A stretch of 64,000 nucleotides of DNA, from positions 3,782,001-3,846,000 of the forward strand of contig NC_134022.1 of the NCBI RefSeq assembly GCF_040712315.1. The letters are read 5' to 3'. Positions 46,695-56,632 of this stretch are shown here, piece by piece. Positions within the stretch are counted from its first letter, which is position 1. Each line of letters opens with the position of its first letter. The position numbers and the translations under genes are program-made. Source of the stretch: Castanea sativa. Taxonomy: Eukaryota > Streptophyta > Magnoliopsida > Fagales > Fagaceae. Under the pieces are notes generated by a model that had not been told where the DNA came from, ran no database searches, and was given only the letters and a program-made list of their open reading frames with translations.

Positions 46695-48288
46695 TTATAT
46701 CGGCAACTCTAACTGGAGTTTGGGTTCTATAGAACTCAAAATCACGTCCACAATCTGGCTCATATCAGGTCTCCTTTCTAAATTCTCAAGTAATGTCGAG
46801 TTGGCTACACTAATCAAAGATCGTAGTTGCTCTAAATTTGCATCACCATTTAGTTTTGGATCCAACATTCTAGCCAAGGCTTCAATATCATTGCTCTTCC
46901 GGCATTCCTTGGTCCATTCCACAAGTGTCAGTGAGCCTTGTATGGATTTCAAGCCCGTTATTAGCTCAAGCAATAAGACCCCAAAACTATAAACATCACT
47001 CTTAGGTGAGACTAGGCCTGTACTGAGATAAATAGTGTCAATGTAACCAAATGAACCTTTTACACTAGTTGGAGTTTGTGAGCCATGTTCTGTGCCATAG
47101 CCCAACTTGCAAAGGCCAAAATCAGCAAGCTTGGCATGGTTATTGTCAACTAAGAGAATGTTAGAGGACTTGACATCTCTGTGAATGATGGGTGGGTCGG
47201 CTTGTGAGTGAAGGTACTCAAGGGTTCGAGCAATGTCTAGAGCAATGTTCAATCGGTTAGACCATGTCAATATCCCTGAGAATTGGCCATGGTATGTGTG
47301 CATTTTATCAAAAAGGCTTTTGTTTGGGATGTACTCCAGTAGTAGAAGTTGCTCACCTGTTTAATTACAACTTACAATTAGTTGCATAAAGGGTTTTTCA
47401 TTGCAATCATATTACCATTCAGCAACAAATGTGTGAGCATATCCTGAAAGGTGAAGAGTTTTTGCATTGGCCCTTTAAATTGTGAACAGACAAGGCCCAA
47501 TTTACTCTTATTTGAGTTAAAACTTGATCATAAAAAAATGATGATTTTGAAACAAGCAGCAAGAAGCATATGTCACTAACTATTGAAGATGGATTCATTT
47601 TTTGCAAAGAACATAGGTCCCAATAAAAAACATTTGAAAGGCCCAATTAGGACTTTAAGCCTAATATACTTGGGCTTAATATAGATGAAGCATGTAGTTA
47701 GGCCTGTAAAAAATATTTTCTAACAAATGCAAAAGGCTTAGCTGTTAGGTGACTTTCTTGGGCTGGGCCCTCAAATTAAAAATGAAAATAGACTGAGCAA
47801 GATGTGATTATTTATTTGGGCTTACCTTTGTCCAAGCAAAAGCCCAATAAGCCCACCAAATTTGGATGAGAAATTCTTAGCAAAACTGAAACTTCATCCA
47901 AGAACACCTTCCTGCTACCACCTCTCTCCTCCATCACCCGCTTCACTGCACCAAATCTTCCATCTCCAAGCTCCGCAAGATACACGAAAGAAGTGGCTCC
48001 GACCCCGATACGAAACTTGAAACCCGCGGTTGCCATTTTCAACTCTTGGAGCGCATATGTCCTTATAACACCTGGGAAACACAAACTACATGCAGTCCTT
48101 GAAGTTCCATGGAGTTGTTTCTGATCACCTTCTCTTTCTAACCGTTTTTTTTCTTGGTCTTCTACGTAGACTGCCCACTTCTTTATGACCATGGTTAGAA
48201 GAACCACCAGTAGAATAGCACCCATTATCCATAGGTTTCTTGGATGGCTGGTGGAGAAACCAAAGAGCCACATGATGCTATTATTCAT
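46695..48288 (-). CDS. Receptor-like protein kinase, copy B (two exons, intact frame)
   Basis: Exons 48288-47826 (463 bp) and 47356-46695 (662 bp) join in frame to 374 codons plus stop. Residues 19-35 form a membrane segment, followed by a basic stretch and a short linker, then a kinase domain: GVGATSFVY glycine loop (95-103), Lys116 of the VK motif, HRDVKSSN (213-220) and DFG (233-235). The ectodomain is only about 18 residues, so this is a kinase anchored at the membrane without a recognised sensing domain. The DPE segment of subdomain VIII reads DTI (261-263), so the Glu that normally pairs with a C-lobe Arg is missing. HRD, DFG and Lys remain, so activity is possible but uncertain. A later Met at residue 6 could also serve as the start. 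No specific RLK subfamily is claimed. Confidence 0.85.
47357..47825 (-). other. Intron of kinase copy B
   Basis: The donor is AAAG|GTAAGCC and the acceptor AAACAG|GTGAGC. It has the same phase and position as in copy A. It holds a short insertion (TGTAAAAAATATTTTCTAAC region near 47707) that is absent from copy A. Confidence 0.85.
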
Positions 48289-48617
48289 ATGCCTTTAGTT
48301 GTGCTCTTGTAACCTTTCTTTTCTTTATGTCAACTTATGTCCTATATACCATTCTCCTGTTTGTGGGGAGAAAGAGAGAGCTAGAAATGGAAGTACTAAG
48401 AAGGAACAAGGAAGGAAATTATGTTGGTGTACAGAAATGCTTTGAAGATTCATTGATTTGAAGCGTAGCTTGACTAAGCTTGAATTTACCAAAAACTTTC
48501 TTATGCATGGGAGTAATCTAAGGGTCTCAACTATGACATTTTCATTTGTCAATTTCTTGTCAAATACTTAGTAGAACACAAGGTCAAAGTATTATTACCC
48601 AAACAAGATTTCTTAAA
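48289..48617. other. 5' flank of kinase copy B
   Basis: This is the upstream sequence shared with 9282-9629 of arm A. It ends at the 1113-bp MULE-like insertion. In arm A the corresponding position abuts the older MULE-like element only. The distal upstream contexts of the two kinase copies therefore differ. Confidence 0.5.
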
Positions 48618-48626
48618 TAATAGATA

Positions 48627-49739
48627 GGGTAAATTACAAGTTTGGCCCTTAACCTTTATACTTAATGATAATTTGGCCCCTAACGCTTCAAATATATCAA
48701 TTTAGTCCCTAACCTTTTGATATTGTGTCAAAAATAATCTCTATCGTTAAGTGATAGATGAAAAATGTTGACGTGATTAATAGTTAAAATAAAAAATTAT
48801 ACCCACGTGGAATAAACAATAATTAAAAACCTCCTCAAAAAAAAAAACAATAATTAAAAAGAAAAAAAGCCACTTTATAATAAAATTGGATCTCAAAATC
48901 CCAAACACCCACAACAGCTTCATACTACTACCGCCAAGGATTCCAATTTCCAAGTTTTATATTTTTGCAAAATCAGACAAGAACCCAGAAACCATCCTGC
49001 CAAGATAATCACAGTCAAACTATTATCCCAAGCAAAACAAAAGAAAAATGATATTTACAACAAAATAATTTTTTATTGATACCAACAATTGACACATGAT
49101 GAAAGCCACTCTCCCCTAGTCTAGCAAAGAAAAAAACAAGCTAACCATGGTAGGGAATTTCATCATATAAATATAATAATTTAGACCCCAAATTATCTAA
49201 CCGAATCCTAAAGAGTAGTCTTGCAATTTCCTAAAATTCCATTGCGTAGCCACCTAAAGAAACCAATACCTAAATCATTAACACGTTGGAAATTTTAAAT
49301 AAATAGATGCCCAATTAATCTTTGAGGTGTACTTTTGCAACAAGAAATTATTTGAAGCAGAAATATCCCACTTTGGCTCATTGGCTTGTAACTTTGCGTC
49401 CACCGAGGAATGAAGAGGCTGGTACTCACCGAAGCTGTTCAGAGTGTTTGGATTTTTGTTTGAGATCCAATTTTATCACAAACAATTTTTTTTTTTTAAA
49501 TAGTTTATTTTTTTTATTTTTTTTATGTGGCATTACACATGTCATCTGATGTGGCATAAAAATATTTTATTTTTTTATTTTGGTCGTTAGCCACATTAGC
49601 ATTTTCCATTTATCACTTAAAGTTAGAGACTATTTTAACACAACACTACTAGGTTAGAGACTAAATTGACACATCCAAAATGCTAGGTACTAAATTGACA
49701 TTCAGTGTAAATGTTAGGGACCAAACTTATAATTTACCC
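48627..49739. mobile_element. MULE-like element with long inverted repeats, arm B only
   Basis: The 1113-bp element begins GGGTAAATTACAAGTTTGG and ends with the complement of GGGTAAATTATAAGTTTGG. Similarity between the ends continues for about 150 bp (blocks CCCTAAC, CAATTTAGT, TTAAGTGATA). The flanks are perfect 9-bp repeats TAATAGATA (48618-48626 and 49740-49748). Long inverted repeats plus a 9-bp duplication indicate a Mutator-like element. No transposase is seen. The middle (48890-49460) has a less AT-rich, partly open stretch that could be captured host DNA, but I cannot name a source. Confidence 0.88.
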
Positions 49740-49751
49740 TAATAGATATTA

Positions 49752-50169
49752 GGCCAAAATGCAATTTATAATACCGGCTAATCTTGCTCAAAAATCGTTT
49801 TAATCCTTTAAATTTGAAGTTGGTCATTTTTAGTTTGATAAATTTGTCCAAAAATTATTTTAATCATTGAAGTTTGAAGTTGGTCATTTTTAGTCTGATA
49901 AATTTGCCTAAAAATTATTTTAGACATTTAAGTTTAACGTTGGTCATTTTTAGTCCGATAAATTCACTCATAAATTAATTTAGTTATTTAAGTTTAAAGT
50001 TGTACATATTAGTCCTTTAGTCCTTAAATGACTAATATGATTTTTAAGTAAAGTTACCAAACTGAAATGAACAACTTCAAACTTAAATGACTAAAATGAT
50101 TTTTGGGTAAAGATACTAGACTAAAATGTCAAACTTTAAGTAAAAGACCAAAATGAATTACCTTTTGCC
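49752..50169. mobile_element. MULE-like non-autonomous element (arm B copy)
   Basis: This is the ortholog of 9639-10074: GGCCAAAATGCAATTTA at the left and TTTTGCC at the right, with four ~60-bp repeats (TTGGTCATTTTTAGT-type) inside. The flanks TAGATATTA and TAAATATTA match at 8 of 9 positions. The 1113-bp element landed 3 bp outside its left duplication, so the two elements lie nearly end to end. Confidence 0.7.
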
Positions 50170-50337
50170 TAAATATTACTCCTGTGTAGTGCTAAAATGT
50201 TTTCCGAGGATGCAAAAGATCTTTTAGAAAGAAACAAATTTAATTTGAAGAGGCAACAAAAAGAATAAAAACTTAAAATGAAGTTTTGGAACTATCTCAC
50301 CAGACTATAAAATCACATAAATGCATTGTCTTTAAAG

Positions 50338-51244
50338 CAAGGAAGGTAGTTTCGTACCGTACCGGCCGGTACGGCCGAAACTTTCCGTTTCGGCACCTTC
50401 ACCGGTACAGGTACACTTTCATTTCGTACCAGATTTGATACCGGCCATACCGGAGCTATTTCGGCCATACCGGGATAAATACCGAATTCCGGCCGGTAAG
50501 TGCATTTCGGACTAAAGCAAAAATCTTTGATTTATTTGTAAACTTTTAGGAAAAGAGAGAGTTGCTTTGTAAATTTTGAGAGAGAGGAACGCTGACAAGA
50601 AGAAGAAAAAGAGGAAGAAGAAGCAATTAAAGCAAGAAGCAACACCAGATTTATTGCCGTTGTTGATCACCCAAGCAGCATTGGATCAGTTCACCTGTGG
50701 TCTATTCTCTCTTTTATTATTCTTCCTCTTACTTTTTGCTTTTACCCTTCCCTCTTTTTATCTGCTCAAGACTTCCCTCTCCGGTTTTCCCTCAATTTAT
50801 CTGCTTAAGACTTCAAGCCCATGTGAAAATCTGACACTAATTTGAAATGTGATGGGACTTTGGCTCTAATATTATTATTATTATAATATTACTATTATTA
50901 ATGTTAAGTAAATTGATGAGACTTGCCACTCCAGTACTCACCCACCCATAGTCACGTTGAAGAATATATATATATATATATTAAATAACTACAATGATAC
51001 ACACTAAAATATATTTACGTTGTTGGTTTTTTTTTTTTTTTTTATGAACTTGTTGGTTTCCCTAAAGTATATATTATTATTGTTGTTATTGATTAGATGA
51101 GTGACATAAATTTATCATTTTAAAATTATATATATATATATTAGCAGTAATCCCGAAACGGTACACCGGTGTTAATCGGTACCCGAAATATATTGTATCG
51201 CTGGCCAAACCGATACAACCTCCGGTACGGTATTGACTTCCTTG
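50338..51244. mobile_element. hAT-like non-autonomous element, arm B only
   Basis: The 907-bp insert begins CAAGGAAGGTAGTTTC and ends GACTTCCTTG, an 8-bp terminal inverted repeat CAAGGAAG. It is flanked by CTTTAAAG on both sides (50330-50337 and 51245-51252). Arm A has a single CTTTAAAG at 10233-10240. An 8-bp duplication fits hAT. Both subterminal regions are dense in CCGGTACGG and its complement, including an 18-bp perfect palindrome at 50357-50374, as expected of transposase-binding repeats. The interior frame at 50576-50845 has a Lys-rich start and then hydrophobic low-complexity sequence. It is not a transposase. Confidence 0.88.
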
Positions 51245-51548
51245 CTTTAAAGGCTAATTGTGTTGCCTTGGGTAAACTTGGTGTCAAATGATTCTTTGAC
51301 CAAACAACACCCATGACTAGACTATACTGTTGACTTTCATATTTGACGCACTTCTACTTACAAGGTTAAAAAACAACATTTTATAAAAATGAGCTTTTCA
51401 ATGCCCCTAATGCCCAAGCTATTTTATCTATCCCCATCCCCGTCTCACCTGAAGCTGACAAGTTGTGCTAGGTATTAGAATCCAAGGGTGAGTTCTTCGT
51501 TAAGTCGACATATCGTGCTTCGCTCCCCCTTGAACTCACTCTACATCT

Positions 51549-52532
51549 ATGAAGGTCAACTGGAAGAGGTTATGGAAGCTCAAAGCTCCTCAGAGAACAA
51601 AAATGTTCATGTGGCGTCTCGGATGCAACATCCTCCCTACTAGAGATAATCTCTCATGTTGGTTGGGTACATCAGAAACCTGTTGTGTGCTCTATAACAA
51701 TGAGGTGGAATCCCCTCCCCACCTTTTCTTCAACTATCATCACGCAAAGGCTCTTTGGTTTGCAGCCTGTCGGGGTTTCAAAGTGGACTTCAATCGTCCT
51801 TCCTCTCCAGAAGCCATTGTCAACCTAATCCACAACCCCCTGAAGCCCAATGCTCCTTCGAAGATCTCTAGGTTATTTCTCTCCACATGGCATTCACCTT
51901 AGAGGAGATTTGGGCCACCAGAAACAATGCTATCTTCAACAATATTTCCATTGACATGCATCGCCTGGTATCTAATATCTACTTCAAACTTAGGGAAGAC
52001 CTTCTTCTCTTACTTTTTCTCCACCTTCGCTCGCTTGGACCCCCCCTCCCCCTAGTTGGATCAAGATCAATGTTGACGTTGTCTTTCCTCCTCCAAAGCC
52101 TACCTTGTTGTTTTTGCTAGGGACCATCTCGAAGAGCCTGTCAAAGCCTAGGCCAAAATCATAAAAGCTCAATCCCCTTTCAAGACCGAAGTTGAAGCTC
52201 TCCTTTGGGCCGTAAAGCTAGCAAGAATGGAAGCCTAGTCCAAGGTTAACGTTGAAGGTGACGCTAAATGTGTGTTCAATCCTATCCCCGAAGGTAGGCC
52301 TCCCCCTAACTGGTTTATTAATGCTACTATCTTAGACATTCAGGCTTTATCCACGTTCTTCGTCTCCTCTTCTTTTTTTTGGGTTCATAGGTCCTATAAT
52401 GCAGTAGCTCATGCTATAGCAAATTTTGTCTTTATGACTTTATATTCCTACTTTTTCAATGAGCATAATCTTCTCCTGGCATTGACTGCCATTTGTACAG
52501 AAGATTTTCCCTCTGTTTCTGTTTCTTCCTAG
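51549..52532 (+). pseudogene. L1-type LINE 3' remnant: zf-RVT and RNase H (arm B)
   Basis: This is better preserved than the arm A copy. The first frame (51549-51902) reads KAPQRTKMFMWRLGCNILPT, then the Cys/His zinc-binding pattern around CCVLYNNEVESPPHLFF and HHAKALWFAACRGF, typical of zf-RVT at the C terminus of plant L1 ORF2. The RNase H-like part (52250-52532) holds GDAKCVFNPIPEG and YNAVAHAIANFVF. Frameshifts and a TAG near 52238 separate the pieces. It ends in an A-rich stretch near 52560-52575. The reverse transcriptase core is absent. Confidence 0.82.
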
Positions 52533-53049
52533 TTTAAAGCATTGCAAATTATCAACATTTAAAATAAAAAAAAATCAAAGTCTTTCCTTTGAAGAAGGAG
52601 AATGAACAAAATGATCTTTTCTTACTCAAGCGAGATGAGCAATCTATGTGGGATAAAAACTAAGGTCTAATAGGACTGTTTGAGTAGAGAATAAGCTAAA
52701 GAGTTAGAACACAAGCATCAGCCGTGCTAAATGCTAAATTTTTAGCATTTAGCACACCAAACACCAAAAACCAAAAACCATGCTCCATCAAGTGTGCCAA
52801 AAAAAAAAAAAATTTGGCGTGAGCTACAATACCCTTCTATCAATAGAAAGATACAATAGAAAATGCTAAAATTTTGGGTTTTTTGTTCAACTTTCTCTCT
52901 CTCCTAATTATAAAATATTCATTCTCTTCTCCCTCATCCATTCGGTCTCTCTTCTCTTTCATCTCTTCTCTCATCCATCACTCTTTGATCTTTCGATCTT
53001 TCTCCTCTTCTTCTCTTCTCTATCTCTCTTATTTGAAAGCTTCAGTATT

Positions 53050-53052
<3 letters not shown>

Positions 53053-53091
<39 letters not shown>
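53053..53091. repeat. CT dinucleotide microsatellite (arm B)
   Basis: A 39-bp CT tract matching 12624-12662 of arm A. The Leu-Ser repeat frame across it is an artefact. Confidence 0.95.
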
Positions 53092-53095
<4 letters not shown>

Positions 53096-53504
53096 ATCTT
53101 TTCAATCTCTCTCCTCTATGTTCCCCTTCTTCTCCCTTTTGATCTCTCAATATCTCTAGAGGTTGTTTTTTTATTTCACATCTCAAAACCAAAGTTTTAC
53201 TTTAGGTCGATTGATGGTGATGACTCTCTTTCTCTCTTGCAATTGGGTTGTGGTCATTGTGAATGTGAAGCTTGGGTTGATTTGGCGTTTCGCTTGAATT
53301 GGTGTTGATCACAATGGTTGGGTTTAGTGGTTATTGTTTGAGTTTTCCCTAGGGGTGATAAAGAACAAGTATGATTTTTTTTTTCATTCTTGCAATGGTG
53401 GTGGTGTTTTTTCCTTGGGATTGAAGAGAGAGAGAAGGCTTTAAAGTTCAGACGTTGAAAGACAAGGCTTTAAATGAATGAATATTTTTGTTGGGTTATT
53501 TATA

Positions 53505-53925
53505 TCTATATATTAAGAAAGTTTAGAAAATTAGTTATGACTTCAAAAAAAAAAAAACCCCTAATCTAATTAGATAATCCTTATTCTTAAAAAATAAAAA
53601 ATATGATTAAAATTGTAATTCAACAAAATTCATAACCAAAAAAAACTACTGGATAAATTTTTTCCCCTAAAAATTAGCACATTCTCTATTTGAATATATC
53701 TCATGCACGTTTAATACATTTTTTCCTAATACATTTGAATACATTTTTTCCGGAATAAACCTAACCATTTACTTATTTTCAAATCATAAATTTTAGTTTC
53801 TTAAAAATTCATTCCTATGTAGCCTCACTAACAATAGATAAATTCAAATTGTAAAATTATATTAAACTCAAAATAATAATAAAAAGAGCCTCGTCACACG
53901 TACGGCGCGCGTGTGATGGGGCTAG
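53505..53925 (+). mobile_element. Short Helitron-like element (arm B copy)
   Basis: It begins A|TCTATATATTAAG and ends with a hairpin (CTCGTCACACG, loop, CGTGTGATGGG), then G-CTAG followed by T. Both arms keep the stem although its bases have changed (CTCATCGCACG in arm A), with only G-T wobbles. There is no terminal inverted repeat or target duplication. Confidence 0.55.
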
Positions 53926-54145
53926 TATTATTTTAATGGGTTGGTTATATTATTTTAATGTGATGAATGTTAAAATAAAAAAATGTGATTCAAGGTGTAT
54001 TATTAAATGCTATAGTAAAATAGATAAAGTAGGTTTTGATGTGTTAAAGTTGCATTTGGATTAACATAGTTGATGCTAGTGCTCTTATTTTGGTTTGGTG
54101 GTTGGTAAGTAAGACCCTGACTTGGTAAGAAATTAATGAAATAAC

Positions 54146-54628
54146 TTTTTTTTTTTTTTTTGGTTTCCTACATTGTTTTTTCAAAACTTTCAACTAGAGA
54201 CTAATCATTGTTCGCGACGGGTGGGCCCATAGCGGGGTAAATCGCTAGTTTTTTAAAGTGCTGGTGTCTGGATTTGAATTGAGGAGCTCTCAATTAAACC
54301 CAAGACATCCACTTTGAGACCGAGTGCCCAACCTTTATTAGCTTATAAAGCTAATAACTATGCCCACTTTGAATTAACTTTTTTTTTTTTTAACAGTGCC
54401 CACTTTGAATTAACTTTTTTTTTTGTTTCCCACAGTATTTTCTCAAAATTTTCAACTAGAGACTAATTACTGTTCACGACAGATGGGCCCATAGCGAGGT
54501 AAATCTCTGGCGTAGGGAGTTATTTCAAAGTTTTGGTGCTCGGACTTGAACTGGGGAGCTCCTAATCAAACCCAAGACAGCCACTTTGAGATCGAGTGCC
54601 CAACCACTCGACCAACCCCACTGGGTTC
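54146..54628 (-). mobile_element. Pair of tRNA-derived SINEs, arm B only
   Basis: Two related minus-strand units lie at 54146-54333 and 54415-54628, each starting on the plus strand with a poly-T tail. The second unit has a full head: reverse complement GGTTGGTCGAGTGGTTGGGC with box A, then box B at CAGTTCAAGTCC. The first is truncated in the head. The second is bounded by CACTTTGAATTAACTT and CACTTTGAAATAACTT, a 16-bp duplication with one mismatch. Arm A shows the empty site GAAATAACTTATTAGC at 13713. The extra copy of the target sequence between the units suggests two successive insertions at one site. Confidence 0.8.
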
Positions 54629-55033
54629 ACTTTGAAATAACTTATTAGCTTATAGAGAAAACAAACTACCCAATAGTTACAAATAACTATATAAGCCCAA
54701 GAATTACAGGCACAATAACAAAAGTCTTGAAAAGAAGGAAAAATAAATTTACCAAAGCAAAGTTGAACTAGAATTCACATTAGTTACACCCGAGATTAGT
54801 CTAACTATTAACAACTTTTTTTCATATAAATAGTTTTTTTTTATTTGATATATAAATACAATATAATTTCAACTTATGATATTCATTCCATAATAATTAC
54901 TTTTCATTATCTAACTATTAACAACCTCTTTCATATAAGTAGTTATTTAAAAAAATAATAATATATAGATACAATATCATTTCAACTTATAGTGCTTATT
55001 TCATAAATATTATTTTTCATTATCAACCTAAAT

Positions 55034-55124
55034 ATATTAACTAGTTTTCGGTGTAGGTAGAGTTTGAATCGCGAATCTCTTATTCGATGATAAGAAACTC
55101 TACCAGTTTAACAAATTAGAACCT
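55034..55124 (-). mobile_element. Degenerate Au-like SINE (arm B)
   Basis: This is the counterpart of 14131-14230. The ACTAGTTTTCGGTGTAGGTA tail block and the box-B remnant GATTCAAACTC are visible on the minus strand. Confidence 0.5.
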
Positions 55125-55775
55125 ACTAGTAAATGATTTTTTTTTTAATAGGAGAAACTGGAATCTTGATTTTTTTTAAAAGTCACAGAATGACTTATAC
55201 TTGTATAAACAACCTCCAACCAATAAGTTTGTTCACACAAAAAAATCTAACTAATAAGCACAATACCATTTTTTAATATAAAAAATATTGTTTATTATTC
55301 AAATAAATTGTTTTTTTATTATTTAGATTGATCTTACTTAAGTATCAAATCCTAGCTCTGCACGCTGTAACACTACTCTTGTGCATAGCACAAATTATCG
55401 ATTATTTATTTATTTTTATTCCAAAGATGGCTACCTAGTACCTACCCATGGTGGGCGAGTGTTGCTCTTTAAACCCAAGGGCGAGGGCATTTTTAATCTG
55501 TTGTTGCCTTGTTGGGGATGGCACAAACCACAACAGCCAATCGCATCCAACCCTTGGCAATATTCCAAACACAAATTCAACCGCTCTTAATGCCCCAACT
55601 ATTAACTAGATTGGTGTATGTCCTATTAGATCATAATAATAATCTCTTATCTTATTCATTTGCTCTTAATTAATTTATTTTATTTTAAATCAAAGTGAGA
55701 AAAGGGAACTTTTTTATAATAAGTTAATTGAGTAATTAAGATATTTTTTTTTTAAAGATAGTTTCAAACTATGAC

Positions 55776-55872
55776 ATCTTCTCTTGACGAGAGAAACTTT
55801 ACTTTTTTTATTATAGGAGAAAGATTTTATCAATTGAGCTAACTGCAACTCATTATTTAAGCAGAACTTCAT

Positions 55873-55905
<33 letters not shown>

Positions 55906-56632
55906 GTAAAATTTAGAGAAAATCTAATTAGATTTTAAAATTGAAGTTTAATTTTGCACCATGTGCCTTAAATTATTAATTTTTAGAGAGTCAAATATGG
56001 AACAAATTCATAAATATTTATTCAAGAAGTTATTGCATACAAAAAATCAAAGAGTTTAGAATTAACGAACATAAAAAAAAAGTTTAAAAAATTGGCAATT
56101 TATATTTTTTTACCTAATAATATTTTTACAACACTTTTTTAAATAGTTAAAAAAATATAAAAATGACTATCAATAATATTTAAATTATATACGTAAAAAT
56201 TATATTATTTTTCAAAAAATATGTAAAAATTATATTATATATTTTTTAAAATGTACTCATGCATATTTTATATTATAAAAAAAAAAAAAAAAAAACCTAA
56301 GACACGAGACAAATTTTCGTTCATATCCAATCTCTCAACCTTTCCATATGTACCAAAATCCAAAAACCCGTTCCAAAGTAGATTGGGCCTTCTTCATTAT
56401 TGAAACGAAATTAAGATTTAAGACAAACATGAGGGAGTTGACCTTAGTAGGCGGCTTCGGCATGTGGTAAGTGTCAGAAGAGGAATACAAAAACATAACT
56501 GATCTGAATTTGAATCTCAAACATTAAAGAAATCAAAGCGAAGAAACAACCAAACTCAACCAAAATGGCCATGGGGTCTTGTTATTAGTTCGATAGACGC
56601 ATAGATTGGTTGAAAAGAGAAAAGAGGAACAC
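55776..56632. other. Spacer between arm B and the XEG113 gene, including promoter region
   Basis: The first 90 bp contain a second degraded Au-like SINE on the minus strand (box A TAGCTCAATTGA near 55835). A TA microsatellite lies at 55873-55901. The rest is very AT-rich to about 56300. The 300 bp before the ATG at 56633 should hold the XEG113 promoter and 5' leader. I see no clear TATA box. Confidence 0.55.

Larger units (their letters stand above)
52707..54084. mobile_element. Harbinger-like non-autonomous element (arm B copy)
   Basis: This is the counterpart of 12294-13659. The right end reads, in reverse complement, GAGCACTAGCATCAA, and the left end is more mutated (GAACACAAGCATCAG). TTA lies on both sides (52704-52706, 54085-54087). 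It carries the 39-bp CT tract at 53053-53091 and the Helitron-like unit at 53505-53925. It encodes no transposase. Confidence 0.6.
45188..55775. repeat. Segmental duplication, arm B
   Basis: This is the partner of 6159-15225 in direct orientation, about 40 kb downstream. It is longer because of three insertions that arm A lacks: 48627-49739, 50338-51244 and about 54146-54628. It lacks the two arm-A insertions. The kinase in this arm is open, unlike that in arm A. The flanks differ from those of arm A on both sides. Confidence 0.93.

Noticed and set aside
56606..56632. Upstream in-frame extension of XEG113 exon 1
   Set aside because: It begins with TTG rather than ATG. The ATG at 56633 starts the family-like N terminus.
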